The notes under the pieces were generated by a model. That model had not been told where the DNA came from. It ran no database searches and saw nothing but the letters and a program-made list of their open reading frames with translations. Source: Roseomonas sp. KE0001 (GTDB lineage Bacteria; Pseudomonadota; Alphaproteobacteria; Acetobacterales; Acetobacteraceae). Taken from it: a stretch of DNA of 64,000 bases. The translations under genes were made by a program, and so were the position numbers. How positions within the stretch are numbered: the first letter of the stretch is position 1; each line of letters opens with the position of its first letter. Where the stretch lies: contig NZ_RCVQ01000005.1 of NCBI RefSeq assembly GCF_016107285.1, positions 1 to 64,000 of the forward strand, given 5' to 3'. This document shows, piece by piece, positions 24,237 to 33,636 of this stretch.

Positions 24237-25450
24237 ATCCCCCCCATGACGGCGGCATTGGCGCCCAGGATGGCGTTCAGCGTGGTGAGCACGATGGCGG
24301 CGACCAGCCCGCCCAGCAGCAGGGTCACGCCCGGCACCAGCAGGACCAGAAGGCGTTCGGTGGCACGCTCGGCCTCCTCCTCATGGATGATCGCGACCTC
24401 CTCCAGCATCTCCCGCAGCCGGCCGCCCTCCTCGCCGATGCCGATCAGCGTGGTGGCCAGCGGCGGCAGCGCCGCCTCGGCCGCCAGGGCGGCCGCCAGC
24501 CGCGCGCCGCCGGACAGCCGATCGGCGGCGCGGCGCAGCCCGGCGGCGATGGCGGCATTGCCGGAGGCGGCGGCGGCATGCCCCATGGCCTGGGGCAAGG
24601 GAACGCCGGCACCGAGCAGGGTGGCGAGCAGCCGGGCGAAGCGCGCCGTGGCGCTGCGCCAGAGCAGGGAGCCGAGCAGCGGGAGGCGCAGCAGCCGGAG
24701 ATGGCTCCGGTGCCGCGCGGCGCCGCCCAGGCCGCGGCGCAGCAGCAGGCCGGCGGCCAGCAGCCCCGCCAGCAGCAGCGCTCCCCAGGCCCGCAGCCAT
24801 TCCGCCACGGCCAGCATGGCGTGGGTGGAGGCCGGCAGGCGCCCGCCGGCGGCCGAGAACAGGGGCTCCAGGGCCGGCAGCACCACGGCGACCAGCACCG
24901 CGATCACCGCCAGGGAGAGCGCCAGCACCACCATGGGATAGGCCATGCCGGCGCGCAGCCTCTCGGCCACGCGCTCCAGACGCAGCGTCTCGGCGGCGAG
25001 CCGCTCCAGCACCGACGGCAACTGCCCGGTGCCCTCGGCGGTGGCCACGGCGGCGACCTGCCAGCCGGGAAAGCCGCCGGGCTGCGCCGCCATCGCGGCG
25101 GACAGGGGCGTGCCGGCGCGCACCGCCTGCAACAGGCCGCGCAGCAGGCGGCGCGGCCGGGCCGAGCCCTCCGAGCCCGCCAGCGCCTCCAGCGCCATGT
25201 CGATCGGCAGGCCGGCGGCGAGCAGCAGGCCGAGGCCGCGGGCCAGCCGCGCCTGCTCGCGCGGGCGCAGCCCCGCCCCGGCGGCGGGCCGCGCGGCCGC
25301 CCGGCCCTCGCCGGCCGGCCGCAGCTCCATCGGCAGGTGGCCGCCTTCCTGCAGCCGGTGGGCGGCGGCGCGCCGGTCCGCCGCCTCGAGCCGGCCCCGC
25401 AGGGTGCGGCCGTCGGCGGCGATGGCGACATAGTCGAAGCTGGGCGGCAT
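24233..25450 (-). CDS. gspF: Type II secretion inner-membrane protein GspF
   Basis: A 405-residue protein (family length about 400) opening with FDYVAIAADGRTLRGRLEA and containing two T2SSF domains, each followed by hydrophobic helices (AYPMVVLALSLAVIAVLVAVV; LLVLLVPGVTLLLGGLVAAIVL). GspF is the inner-membrane platform protein. ATG 25450 lies 5 bp after the gspE stop; the longer open frame upstream overlaps gspE and is not GspF-like. Confidence 0.92.
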   Translation of the reverse strand: MPPSFDYVAIAADGRTLRGRLEAADRRAAAHRLQEGGHLPMELRPAGEGRAAARPAAGAGLRPREQARLARGLGLLLAAGLPIDMALEALAGSEGSARPRRLLRGLLQAVRAGTPLSAAMAAQPGGFPGWQVAAVATAEGTGQLPSVLERLAAETLRLERVAERLRAGMAYPMVVLALSLAVIAVLVAVVLPALEPLFSAAGGRLPASTHAMLAVAEWLRAWGALLLAGLLAAGLLLRRGLGGAARHRSHLRLLRLPLLGSLLWRSATARFARLLATLLGAGVPLPQAMGHAAAASGNAAIAAGLRRAADRLSGGARLAAALAAEAALPPLATTLIGIGEEGGRLREMLEEVAIIHEEEAERATERLLVLLVPGVTLLLGGLVAAIVLTTLNAILGANAAVMGGM

Positions 25451-25455
25451 GGCCT

Positions 25456-27159
25456 TCAATCCCCGCCCGCCACGCGCAGCACTTCCTCGACCGAGGTCTC
25501 GCCGGCCAGGGCCTTGCGCAGCCCGGTCTCGCGCAGGCTCGGCATGCCGGCCTGCATGGCAGCGGCGGCCAGGGCGCCGGCATCGGCGCGGCGCAGCACC
25601 AGGGCGCGCACCGCCTCGTCGACGAGCATGATCTGCAGGATGGTGGTGCGGCCGCGATAGCCGCTGCCGCCGCAATGCGCGCAGCCGCGCGGCCGGTGCA
25701 GCCGGATCGGGGCGCCGGCGGCCAGGCGGGCCAGGCCGAGCCGCGCGGAGAGGTCCGGCGCCGGCGTGAAGGCCTCGCGGCAGTCGGCGCAGAGGGTCCG
25801 CACCAGCCGCTGCGCCAGGGCACCGTGCAGCACCGAGGCGATGAGATAGTCCGGCACGCCCAGGTCCATCAGCCGCGTCACCGCCGAGGGCGCATCGTTG
25901 GTGTGCAGGGTGGCCAGGACGAGATGCCCGGTCAGCGCCGCCTGCACCGCCACCTGGGCGGTTTCCGGGTCGCGGATCTCGCCCACCAGCATGACATCCG
26001 GGTCGTGCCGCAGCATGGCGCGCAGGGCCTGGGGAAAGGTCAGCCCGATCTGCGGCCGCACCTGGACCTGGCTGACGCCCTCTAGGCGGTATTCCACGGG
26101 GTCCTCGATGGTGCAGACCTTCAGCCGCTGCCGGTCGACGGCGTTCAGCGCGGCGTAGAGCGTCGTGGTCTTGCCGCTGCCGGTCGGGCCGGTCACCAGC
26201 ACCATGCGGCTGGTCTGCGCCAGCATGGCGTGCAGGGCGGCGATCTCCCCGGCCGTGAAGCCCAGGGCGGCGAAGTCGAGGGCCACGGCGCCGCGGTCCA
26301 GGATGCGCAGCACCGCACCCTCGCCCTCGAGCGCCGGAATGATGGAGACCCGGAGGTCGACATCGCGCCCGCGCACGGCGACACGCATACGCCCGTCCTG
26401 CGGCAGGCGGCGCTCGGCCACGTCGAGCCGCGCCATGATCTTGATGCGCGACAGCACGCCGGTGCCCAGACCGGACGCGATCAGGCCCGCCTCGCGCAGC
26501 ACGCCGTCGACGCGCAGCCGCGCGCGCAGGCCGCTCTCCGTCGATTCGAGGTGGATGTCGGAGGCGCCGCTCTCCACCGCCTGCTGCAGCAGCGCGTTGA
26601 CATGCCGGATCACCGGCGCCTCGCTGGCCTGGTCGCGCAGGCGGGTGGCGTCCTCGGGTGCGCCGGGCCGCGTCTCGGCCAGCGCCACCTCGGGCGGCGC
26701 CGCCGCCGCCTCAAGCTGGGCCAGGCCGGCCAGGATGACGGAGGGCGCGGCGACCGCCCGCCGCACCGCCCGGCCGGTGGCCAGGGCGGCCGCCTGCACC
26801 GCATAGGGGTCCAGCGGATCGGCCATGGCGAGCAGCAGCGCGCCATCCTCCTCCAGCCGGACCGGATAGGCCCGCATCCGGCGCAGGAAGCGCAGGGGCA
26901 GACGTTCGGCCAGGGGCGGGTCCGGCGGCAGGGCGGCACGCGGCAGCAGGGGCAGGCCGAGCGCCGCCGCCGCCGCCGCCGCCAGCGGCTCCTCGCCCAG
27001 CAGGCCAAGCGCCAGCAGGGCGGGGATCAGCGCCTCGCCCGCCGCCTGCCGCGCCTCCTCGGCGCGCCGCAGCGCGGCCGGGGCCAGCAGGCCGCCCTCG
27101 GCGAGATGCGCCACCAGCCGGGCTTCCTCAGCCGGCGGGTCGCTCAGGACAGGATCCAT
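25456..27159 (-). CDS. gspE: Type II secretion ATPase GspE
   Basis: A 567-residue secretion ATPase. Walker A GPTGSGKT is at 324-331, the Asp box in CTIEDPVEYRLEG near 349, Walker B VMLVGEIRD at about 389-397 and the His box in ATLHTNDAPSA. A CADC ... CAHC zinc-binding pair (Cys457, 460, 493, 496) is typical of GspE. The N-terminal 150 residues are the GspE-N domain that contacts GspL. It powers pseudopilus assembly. It overlaps gspO by 16 bp upstream. Confidence 0.95.
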   Translation of the reverse strand: MDPVLSDPPAEEARLVAHLAEGGLLAPAALRRAEEARQAAGEALIPALLALGLLGEEPLAAAAAAALGLPLLPRAALPPDPPLAERLPLRFLRRMRAYPVRLEEDGALLLAMADPLDPYAVQAAALATGRAVRRAVAAPSVILAGLAQLEAAAAPPEVALAETRPGAPEDATRLRDQASEAPVIRHVNALLQQAVESGASDIHLESTESGLRARLRVDGVLREAGLIASGLGTGVLSRIKIMARLDVAERRLPQDGRMRVAVRGRDVDLRVSIIPALEGEGAVLRILDRGAVALDFAALGFTAGEIAALHAMLAQTSRMVLVTGPTGSGKTTTLYAALNAVDRQRLKVCTIEDPVEYRLEGVSQVQVRPQIGLTFPQALRAMLRHDPDVMLVGEIRDPETAQVAVQAALTGHLVLATLHTNDAPSAVTRLMDLGVPDYLIASVLHGALAQRLVRTLCADCREAFTPAPDLSARLGLARLAAGAPIRLHRPRGCAHCGGSGYRGRTTILQIMLVDEAVRALVLRRADAGALAAAAMQAGMPSLRETGLRKALAGETSVEEVLRVAGGD

Positions 27160-27752
27160 GCCGGGTGGCCCCCGCCGAGGATCCAGACCAGCCAGGCCGC
27201 CACGGCCAGGGCCGGCACGAAGCGGAAGGAGGCGCCGGCGGCGAGGCCGCGGTCGCGCAGCATGACGCAGAGGAGGGCCAGGGCCGCGGCCAGCGTCACC
27301 AGCAGGGGCAGACCGCCGGGCCCGGTCCAGGCGCCGGCCGCGCCGAGCACCCAGGCATCGCCCCGCCCCAGCCCGTCCTGCCCGCGCAGGCGGCGATAGC
27401 CGGCCTCAAGCGCGCGGAAGGCCAGGTAGCCGAGCCCGGCCCCGGCCAGGGCCGCGGCGAGGGTGGCGCTTCCCCCGCCCGACGCGACGAGGAGGCCCAG
27501 CAGCAGCAGGGGCAGGACGAGGGCGGCATGCACCAGGCCATGCCGCAGATCCATCCAGGCCAGGCCCAGCAGCAGGCCGCCGAAGCCCAGGGCGGCGGGC
27601 CAGGCGGGAGGGGGGAGCAGAAGCGCCAGGGGGGCCAGCGCGGCGCCGCAGAGGAGGCAGGATGCGCTGTCCGGGAGGGGCCGCGCGGTCGGCATCCGCT
27701 TCGCCCCGGGAGGGCGGGCCTTCTTCAGGGCGGGAAAGGCGGGCGCGGGCAT
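27144..27752 (-). CDS. Prepilin peptidase GspO-like (A24 family), short form
   Basis: About 202 hydrophobic residues with both aspartates of the type IV prepilin peptidase family: WMDLRHGLV in the first half and GLGRGDAWVLGAAGAWTG (GxGD motif). The enzyme would cleave the leaders of the five pseudopilins encoded here. It is shorter than classical GspO/PilD and lacks the N-terminal N-methylation domain with its paired CxxC motifs; only one CLLC is present. Start choice is uncertain: ATG 27752 is used, GTG 27770 and ATG 27695 also fit, and none has a good ribosome site. Confidence 0.8.
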   Translation of the reverse strand: MPAPAFPALKKARPPGAKRMPTARPLPDSASCLLCGAALAPLALLLPPPAWPAALGFGGLLLGLAWMDLRHGLVHAALVLPLLLLGLLVASGGGSATLAAALAGAGLGYLAFRALEAGYRRLRGQDGLGRGDAWVLGAAGAWTGPGGLPLLVTLAAALALLCVMLRDRGLAAGASFRFVPALAVAAWLVWILGGGHPAWILS

Positions 27753-27815
27753 GCGGCGTGCCGTGATCACTACGATTCTGAAAGGAAGGATATCTCAGAC
27801 GCATCGCTTCACAAT

Positions 27816-27847
27816 GAAAAACCGTCCGGGCGATTGTCGCGACGGTT
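27816..27847 (-). terminator. Probable terminator of the RTX gene
   Basis: AACCGTC (27820-27826) and GACGGTT (27841-27847) form a 7-bp stem with a 14-nt loop. On the minus strand the stem is followed by TTTC. It sits 47 bp past the RTX stop codon and before gspO, so it would separate those two transcripts at least partly. Confidence 0.55.
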
Positions 27848-27893
27848 GGGGGCGGCCAGTGAGGTCGCCCCGCCCCCGTCGGTCGATCAGGAT

Positions 27894-30800
27894 TCAGGCG
27901 ATCAGGATATTACTGACCAGGTTGAAGGTCGGGTTGGTGGCGAGATGGATGACCATGTCCGCCGCCCCGCCATCCCCGGAATCGATGCTCAGCAGGCCGG
28001 TGTTTTGGGCGTAGAGGATGGAACCGCGCCCGCCGCCCAGGAAGGTCCCGCCCGCGAGCAGCACGAAGGCGCCGTCCCCGCCGTCGATGGTGTCCGCCGT
28101 GGCGTCGATCGCGGAGAGGTCGATCCGGTCGATCGCCTGGAGGTCCTGGATATGGTCGCGCGCGGCGGCGCCGGGGCGGCTGTCGGTGAGGGCGGTGTAG
28201 CGGAAGATGTCGGCGCCGGCGCCGCCGGTCAGCGTGTCGCTCCCCGCGCCGCCGATCAGCACATCGGCCCCGGCGCCGCCGATCAGCGTATCGGCGCCGC
28301 CGCCGCCGAGAAGGGTATCGGCGCCGTTGCCGCCATCCAGCGTGTCATTGCCGCCGCCGCCCTCCAGCCGGTCGTCGCCGCCCAGGCCCAGGAGGGAATT
28401 GGCGCCGGCATTGCCGATCAGGACGTTCGCCTCCGCGTTGCCGGTGCCGTTCAGGGCGGCGGTGCCCAACAGGGTCAGGTTCTCCAGCGTGTTGGCGAGG
28501 GTGAAGAGGGTCCCGCTCGTGGTCACCTGCACCCGCACGGTGTCGGTCCCCTGGCTGAGGGCCTCCACCACCTGGTCCAGCACATTGTCCACCACGTAGA
28601 TGTCGTCGCCCAGGCCACCCTCCATGCGATCGGCGCCGGTGCCGCCGATCAGCATGTCGGCCCCGGCGCCGCCGATCAGCGTGTCATCGCCGGCGCCGCC
28701 GCGCAGGGTGTTGTCGCCGCTGGTGCCGGTGATGCGGTTGGCCAGGTTGTTGCCGGTGCCGTCGAGGTTCAGCCCCTCGCCGATCAGCTCCAGGTTCTCC
28801 ACCTGCGCGGTGAGACTGTAGCTGAGCGAGGCGCGCACGGTGTCGGTGCCGCCATTGGCCTGCTCGGTGACGGTATCGCCCGCCGCATCGACCACATAGG
28901 TATCGTTGCCCTCGCCGCCGATCATGCTGTCGGCGCCGGCGCCGCCATCCAGCAGATCGGCCCCCGCGCCGCCGTCGAGCGTGTCGGCGCCGGCCTCGCC
29001 GAGCAGCGTGTCGCTGCCCGCGCCGCCCTGCAGCAGGTCCGCGCCATTGCCGCCCTCCAGCCGGTCGATGCCGCCGGCACCGATCAGCGTGTCGGCCCCG
29101 GCGCCGCCGAAGAGCTGGTCGTCCCCGGCGCCGCCATCCAGCAGGTCCGCCCCCGCGCCGCCATCGAGCAGATCGTTGCCGCCCAGGCCGCGCAACGTGT
29201 CGTTGCCGCCGAAGCCCTGGATGTCGTCATTCCCGGCCGTGCCGACCAGGACATCGGCCTGGTTGGTGCCGCGGATCGCCTGGCCGCCGACCGGCGGCGG
29301 GGGGTTGGGGTTGTTGCCGAGGTGAGTGGCCGAGATCCGCTGATCCTGGAAGGCGAACCACTCGACGCCGCGGATGGTGTCGGTGCCGTCCTCCCCGCCC
29401 TGCAGGTGCGTGACGGTGAAGACGCCGGTCTGCCGGTTGAAGGTGACATTGTAGCTGGACCGGGTTCCGGCGAAGCGGATCTCGTCATTCGCGCCGGCGC
29501 CGCCGTCGATGGTGTCGTTGCCGCCGTCGCCCGCCAGCGAGTCGTCGCCCTCGCCGCCGGCCAGCGTGTCGTTGCCGGCGCCGCCATCGAGGGTGTCGTT
29601 GCCGCCGCCGCCGTTGAGTGTGTCATTGCCGCCGCCGCCAGCAAGGATATTGGCCAGGGCGTCGCCGGTGATCTGGTCGTTCGCCTCGCCGCCCGTGACG
29701 TTCTCGATGCCGGTGAAGGTGTCCTCGACGGCGAAGCCGGTGGTGGTGCCGGTCGCGGGGTCGCGGTTGCTGCGCGTCGTACCCGCGGCCATGTCGATGA
29801 TGAAATCGGCGAACTCGCCCTGATAGGACAGGGTGTCGGTGCCCGCCCCGCCGGCGATGATGTCGACGCCGAAGCCGCCGAGCAGGAGATCATTGCCCGC
29901 GCCGCCATCCAGCGTGTCGTTCTCGCTGCCGCCGCTCAGTGTGTCGTCGCCGTCCTCGCCGAAGAGGAGGTCGTTCTCGCTGCCGCCGATCACCAGGTCG
30001 TCGCCATCGGCGCCATGCAGCTCGTCGTCATCCTCGCGGCCGTCCAGCACGTCATTGCCGGTGGTGCCGACCAGCAGGTCGGGCGGGGCGCCGTCACGGG
30101 GGCCGATGATCTGCTCGCCCGGGGGGCGGGTGTCGAAGACACGGGCGACGATGCCGCCATCATTGTCCAGCCCGTCCACCGCCTGTCCGGACGTGGCAAT
30201 GACCAGGCGGCCATCGCCCATGCCGGCGGCGCTGAAGCCTCCGGGCGTGCCGGTGGCACCGTCGGAGAGCACGTCGAAGACATCGCCGATCGGCGCGCCG
30301 GCATGCGTGTAGACCTGGCCACGGACGCCGCTGGCACCGGCCGCGCCGCTCACCTCGTAGAAGAGCGCGAAGCCGCTGCCCAGGTCGTCCTCCGCCGTCG
30401 GCGTGATGCGGAAGATGCCGGTGGCATTGGCCGGGAGATCGGCCAGCAGGAGTTCCGGCCCCGCCGCCCAGCTCTCGCCGCTGGCCGAGACCACGCTGGC
30501 CCGGACATCGCCGGCGGCATCCGTCCAGGCGACGACGAAGCTGGTGATCAGCCCGGCCACCTGCGGCACGCTGCCCTGCGGAATGCCGGCCAGCGGCGGC
30601 AGGGCGTCGACCTGCCCGAAGGTGGTGACGCCGCCGGTCGTGCTGGGCGTCAGGATGGTGACGCGGATCTGCCCATCCTCGACATAGGTGACGACCAGCT
30701 CGTTGTCGTGCAGCGAGGCCAGGCTGGCGTTGCGGCCGTTCTCGCTGATCACGAAGGTGGCCGGGCCGCCGGCCTGGACCGGCGTGGCGACGGGCGCCTG

Positions 30801-33203
30801 CTCGTTGCCGTTGGCGGCGAAGGGGATGACGAAGCGGTTGAGGAGCAGGCGGCCGGTCGCGCCGCCGCCGGCCGCTTCGGTATAGGCCACGTGGAAGCCG
30901 AACTCGACCGTGGCGTTGTTGGCGTCGACGACCTCGTAGCCGCTGACCGCCGCGTCGCGCTGCGCGGCGCCGCCGGCCGCGGCCTGCACCTGGAACTCGC
31001 CGGCGCCGGTGACGCCGTTGACGGAGGCGGTGTGCCGCCCCTTGATGACGGGGGCGCCGGCGCCGGTCTCCTGCCACACCGCGACGATGCCGAGGTCGCC
31101 CGCCATGCCGGCGGTGAGCCCCGAGACCTGCTCGGTCACGGCATCGTCCGGATCGAGGCTGATGCGCAGCACCTGCGGCACGGCGCCTCCGCCGAAGGCG
31201 GCGTCCGGCTGGCCCAGCGGGTCATAGGCCTTGAGATAGACGTCGTTGCCCGACTGCCAGACGAAGCCGAAGGCGTTCTCCAGCGCCACGGCCACGGGCG
31301 CGGTCTGCGCGCCGGTGGTGAGGTCGGCCGCCCCGCCGGAGGTGTTGACGGTGAAGGAGGTGTCGCTGAAGAGGCCCCAGGGGATCGGTGTGCCGGCCGG
31401 CCCGGAGCCCGGCAGATCCAGGGCGAAGAGATCGGTGCCGACCGTGGTGGCGCCGTCCAGGCTCAGGCGGTCCCCCGTGCCGAGGGCGGTGCCGATGGTG
31501 GCGCCGAAGGCCAGCCGCTCCACGCCGTCGACGATGTCCTGCCCGTCCGGCCCCGGATCGCGGCCCCGGTTCTGCAGCCGCATGTCCTTGACGGTGAGGC
31601 TGCCGTCGCCGTTCAGCGTCATCGAGTAGAACTGCCGGCCGCCGCGATAGGCGGCGAGGTCGTCGCCCTCGTTCCCCTTCAGGATGTCGTTGCCGCCGCC
31701 GCCATAGATGATGTCGTTGCCGAGCGCGGCATGGACCACGTCGTCATCGCTCTCGCCGCGGCGGGTGTCGCCGCGATCGGCGATGATGGTGTCGTCGCCG
31801 ATGGTGCCGACGATCAGGTCGGGGCGTTCGTCCACCCGCTCGATCTGGCCGTTGTCGTCGAGGCGCACCCGGTCGCCCGAGATCAGCTGGCCGGGCTCCC
31901 GTGTGTCGACGATCCGGGCGGCGATGTCGCCGAAGTCGTCCTGCGTCACCAGCACGGCGCGGTCGCTGACGAGACCGGCCACGCCGTGGGCGCCGCCCCC
32001 CGTTCCGCCGGCGCCGTCCGTCATCTCATAGGGCAGGCCGGCGGCCGGCACACCGAAGCCGTCGAAGCTCTGCGCCATGACCCGGCCATCGAGGGTGCCG
32101 AAGGTGACGACGCCGCCGTCATTGGCCTCGCCGAGGCCGGCCACGTTGAAGTCGCCGCTGAAGGCGCCTTCCGGCAGGTCCAGGATGGTCTGCACCCCGC
32201 TTCCGACCCAGGTCGCCGCGCCGTCCAGCAACTGGAAGGTCTCACCCTTGACGACGAGATCGGTGGTGGCCGGGTTGTCGTCGGCCGGCGCCACCCAGAA
32301 GACGCCGAAGTTGCCGGCGCCCAGCGGCGCCAGGCGCACGGCCTGCCCCGGAGCCACGACATAGGCTCCGAGCGCCGCGTCGAGGTCGAGGCCGGGAGGG
32401 GGGATGACGTCGCCATTGCCGGCGTCGCGGAGCTGCCCGTGCAGCCGCCCGTCCTCACCGACCCAGGCCACGGCCAGCTCGCCGTCATGCAGCATGGCCA
32501 GGGCGGGGGAACGCCCTTCCCCGAGATCCAGGGCGAGATCGGCGCCGATCCCGGCCTCGCCGTCCTGTCCGGCGGGGGCGACATGCGCCGGCTCTCCCGC
32601 GGCGTCGTTGACCACCTCGTAGCGCTGCAGCCGGATGCGCGAGACGTTGCCCGAGGTCTCCACCCAGGCGGCGGCGAAGCCGACGGCCTCCAGCGGGCGG
32701 TCGGGATCGGTCGGGTCGACGCCGATGATCTTGGCGTAGGGCGACAGGACCAGGCTGTGCTGGACGAGATCCGCCGCCGCGCCGGCCGGCGCGGCGAGGG
32801 TGAACTCACCGCCCAGCAATCCCACGGGACCGGAGACCCGGGCCTTCAGCAGCGTCGGCCCGCCGCCCGCCGCCTGCTCCTGCCAGGCGACGGCGTAGCC
32901 ATCGCCCCAGCCGGAGATGACCGGGGCGCCGAGGATCGTGCCGATGCCGTCATCCAGCGTGACCGGGCCGGGCAGGATCTCGTTCAGGGGCTCGAGCACA
33001 TGGTCGAAGGCCTGCAGCCGGACATGCGTCACCGGATTGGGCCCGGTCGTGGTCTGCAGATAGGCGACGCCGAAGTTCTCGCCTGAATTGGCCGCCACGC
33101 TCGGTCGCGAATGGGTGAAGCCGAAGCCGAAGGTCGGCGGATTGATGTCGATGCCGACAACCAGCTGTTCCGAGGTACTGCCCCAGGGGGTCGGAGCGGG
33201 CAT
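27894..33203 (-). CDS. Large RTX (hemolysin-type Ca-binding repeat) secreted protein
   Basis: A 1769-residue protein with no N-terminal signal peptide. Nonapeptide repeats of the GGxGxDxLxGG type occur in three blocks (about residues 451-521, 1031-1244 and 1304-1668), followed by a serralysin-like C-terminal region ([16 protein letters not shown]) as found in type I secretion substrates. The two N-terminal stretches are beta-rich, propeller-like repeats ([17 protein letters not shown]), and each ends with a near-identical linker ([13 protein letters not shown] and [13 protein letters not shown]) before an RTX block, so the protein contains an internal duplication. No protease or peroxidase domain is visible. 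ATG 33203 has GGAGA upstream. No type I transporter genes occur in the window. Confidence 0.88.
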   Translation of the reverse strand: MPAPTPWGSTSEQLVVGIDINPPTFGFGFTHSRPSVAANSGENFGVAYLQTTTGPNPVTHVRLQAFDHVLEPLNEILPGPVTLDDGIGTILGAPVISGWGDGYAVAWQEQAAGGGPTLLKARVSGPVGLLGGEFTLAAPAGAAADLVQHSLVLSPYAKIIGVDPTDPDRPLEAVGFAAAWVETSGNVSRIRLQRYEVVNDAAGEPAHVAPAGQDGEAGIGADLALDLGEGRSPALAMLHDGELAVAWVGEDGRLHGQLRDAGNGDVIPPPGLDLDAALGAYVVAPGQAVRLAPLGAGNFGVFWVAPADDNPATTDLVVKGETFQLLDGAATWVGSGVQTILDLPEGAFSGDFNVAGLGEANDGGVVTFGTLDGRVMAQSFDGFGVPAAGLPYEMTDGAGGTGGGAHGVAGLVSDRAVLVTQDDFGDIAARIVDTREPGQLISGDRVRLDDNGQIERVDERPDLIVGTIGDDTIIADRGDTRRGESDDDVVHAALGNDIIYGGGGNDILKGNEGDDLAAYRGGRQFYSMTLNGDGSLTVKDMRLQNRGRDPGPDGQDIVDGVERLAFGATIGTALGTGDRLSLDGATTVGTDLFALDLPGSGPAGTPIPWGLFSDTSFTVNTSGGAADLTTGAQTAPVAVALENAFGFVWQSGNDVYLKAYDPLGQPDAAFGGGAVPQVLRISLDPDDAVTEQVSGLTAGMAGDLGIVAVWQETGAGAPVIKGRHTASVNGVTGAGEFQVQAAAGGAAQRDAAVSGYEVVDANNATVEFGFHVAYTEAAGGGATGRLLLNRFVIPFAANGNEQAPVATPVQAGGPATFVISENGRNASLASLHDNELVVTYVEDGQIRVTILTPSTTGGVTTFGQVDALPPLAGIPQGSVPQVAGLITSFVVAWTDAAGDVRASVVSASGESWAAGPELLLADLPANATGIFRITPTAEDDLGSGFALFYEVSGAAGASGVRGQVYTHAGAPIGDVFDVLSDGATGTPGGFSAAGMGDGRLVIATSGQAVDGLDNDGGIVARVFDTRPPGEQIIGPRDGAPPDLLVGTTGNDVLDGREDDDELHGADGDDLVIGGSENDLLFGEDGDDTLSGGSENDTLDGGAGNDLLLGGFGVDIIAGGAGTDTLSYQGEFADFIIDMAAGTTRSNRDPATGTTTGFAVEDTFTGIENVTGGEANDQITGDALANILAGGGGNDTLNGGGGNDTLDGGAGNDTLAGGEGDDSLAGDGGNDTIDGGAGANDEIRFAGTRSSYNVTFNRQTGVFTVTHLQGGEDGTDTIRGVEWFAFQDQRISATHLGNNPNPPPPVGGQAIRGTNQADVLVGTAGNDDIQGFGGNDTLRGLGGNDLLDGGAGADLLDGGAGDDQLFGGAGADTLIGAGGIDRLEGGNGADLLQGGAGSDTLLGEAGADTLDGGAGADLLDGGAGADSMIGGEGNDTYVVDAAGDTVTEQANGGTDTVRASLSYSLTAQVENLELIGEGLNLDGTGNNLANRITGTSGDNTLRGGAGDDTLIGGAGADMLIGGTGADRMEGGLGDDIYVVDNVLDQVVEALSQGTDTVRVQVTTSGTLFTLANTLENLTLLGTAALNGTGNAEANVLIGNAGANSLLGLGGDDRLEGGGGNDTLDGGNGADTLLGGGGADTLIGGAGADVLIGGAGSDTLTGGAGADIFRYTALTDSRPGAAARDHIQDLQAIDRIDLSAIDATADTIDGGDGAFVLLAGGTFLGGGRGSILYAQNTGLLSIDSGDGGAADMVIHLATNPTFNLVSNILIA

Positions 33204-33636
33204 GTCTCAAATCTCCGGGCTCGAAATCGGGGGCGGCCACGAGCCAGAAGAGAATCCCGCATCATGAATAGATGAGACGGCAAACTCTATTCTGGCCGAA
33301 GGGCCGGTCGGACGGAATTTCAGGATCTTTACTCAGGATTCTGGAATCTGTTCACGAATGCCGGCCAACCGATTCCCATTGGGGAGAGAGATGCCGGAAT
33401 TCGATCAACAGCCTCAGCATGAAGCCGGCGATATCGTTCCGCAAGAGCAATTTAACTAATGCGGGAAAGAAACATTTTTGATATGAAGGCGAAAGGCAAA
33501 TAGGATCGATGGCCTAGAATCCGGCCACCAAGCTGTATGATATCCCAGAAATCTCACGATTTTGCGATCAGCGTGCGTGGCGAGACGGTCCGGTGATAAA
33601 GATAACTATTCGAAACGAATTGCGATGGAGGGTGGG
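33204..33636. promoter_or_regulatory. Divergent control region between the RTX gene and the multicopper oxidase operon
   Basis: This 433-bp region is distinctly richer in A/T than the rest of the window. It contains a GATTC-TG-GAATC palindrome (33337-33348) and the plus-strand promoter candidate at 33478-33506. No open frame in it looks coding. It is the only large intergenic space in the secretion island, so regulation of both divergent units probably converges here. Confidence 0.6.
33478..33506 (+). promoter_or_regulatory. Candidate sigma-70 promoter of the multicopper oxidase operon
   Basis: TTGATA, a 17-bp spacer and TAGGAT lie in the correct direction, 131 bp before ATG 33637. This is the best -35/-10 pair I found in the window and predicts a leader of about 120 nt. 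Confidence 0.5.

Noticed and set aside
21762-24941. A 1059-codon plus-strand frame across gspK, gspD and gspF
   Set aside because: Three well-supported gsp genes lie on the opposite strand; the frame shows no domain.
28200-29290. Tandem short repeats resembling a CRISPR or satellite array
   Set aside because: Spacing and translation fit RTX nonapeptide repeats in the minus-strand frame; there are no unique spacers or cas genes.
27165-33086. A 1973-codon plus-strand open frame antisense to gspO and the RTX gene
   Set aside because: Composition is Arg/Gly/Ala/His-rich without domains. It mirrors the codon bias of the minus-strand genes, and the RTX repeats read far better on minus.
27894-33203. 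Idea that the RTX protein is a MopA-like Mn-oxidising heme peroxidase
   Set aside because: No animal-heme-peroxidase motifs are visible; only propeller-like and RTX parts were found.
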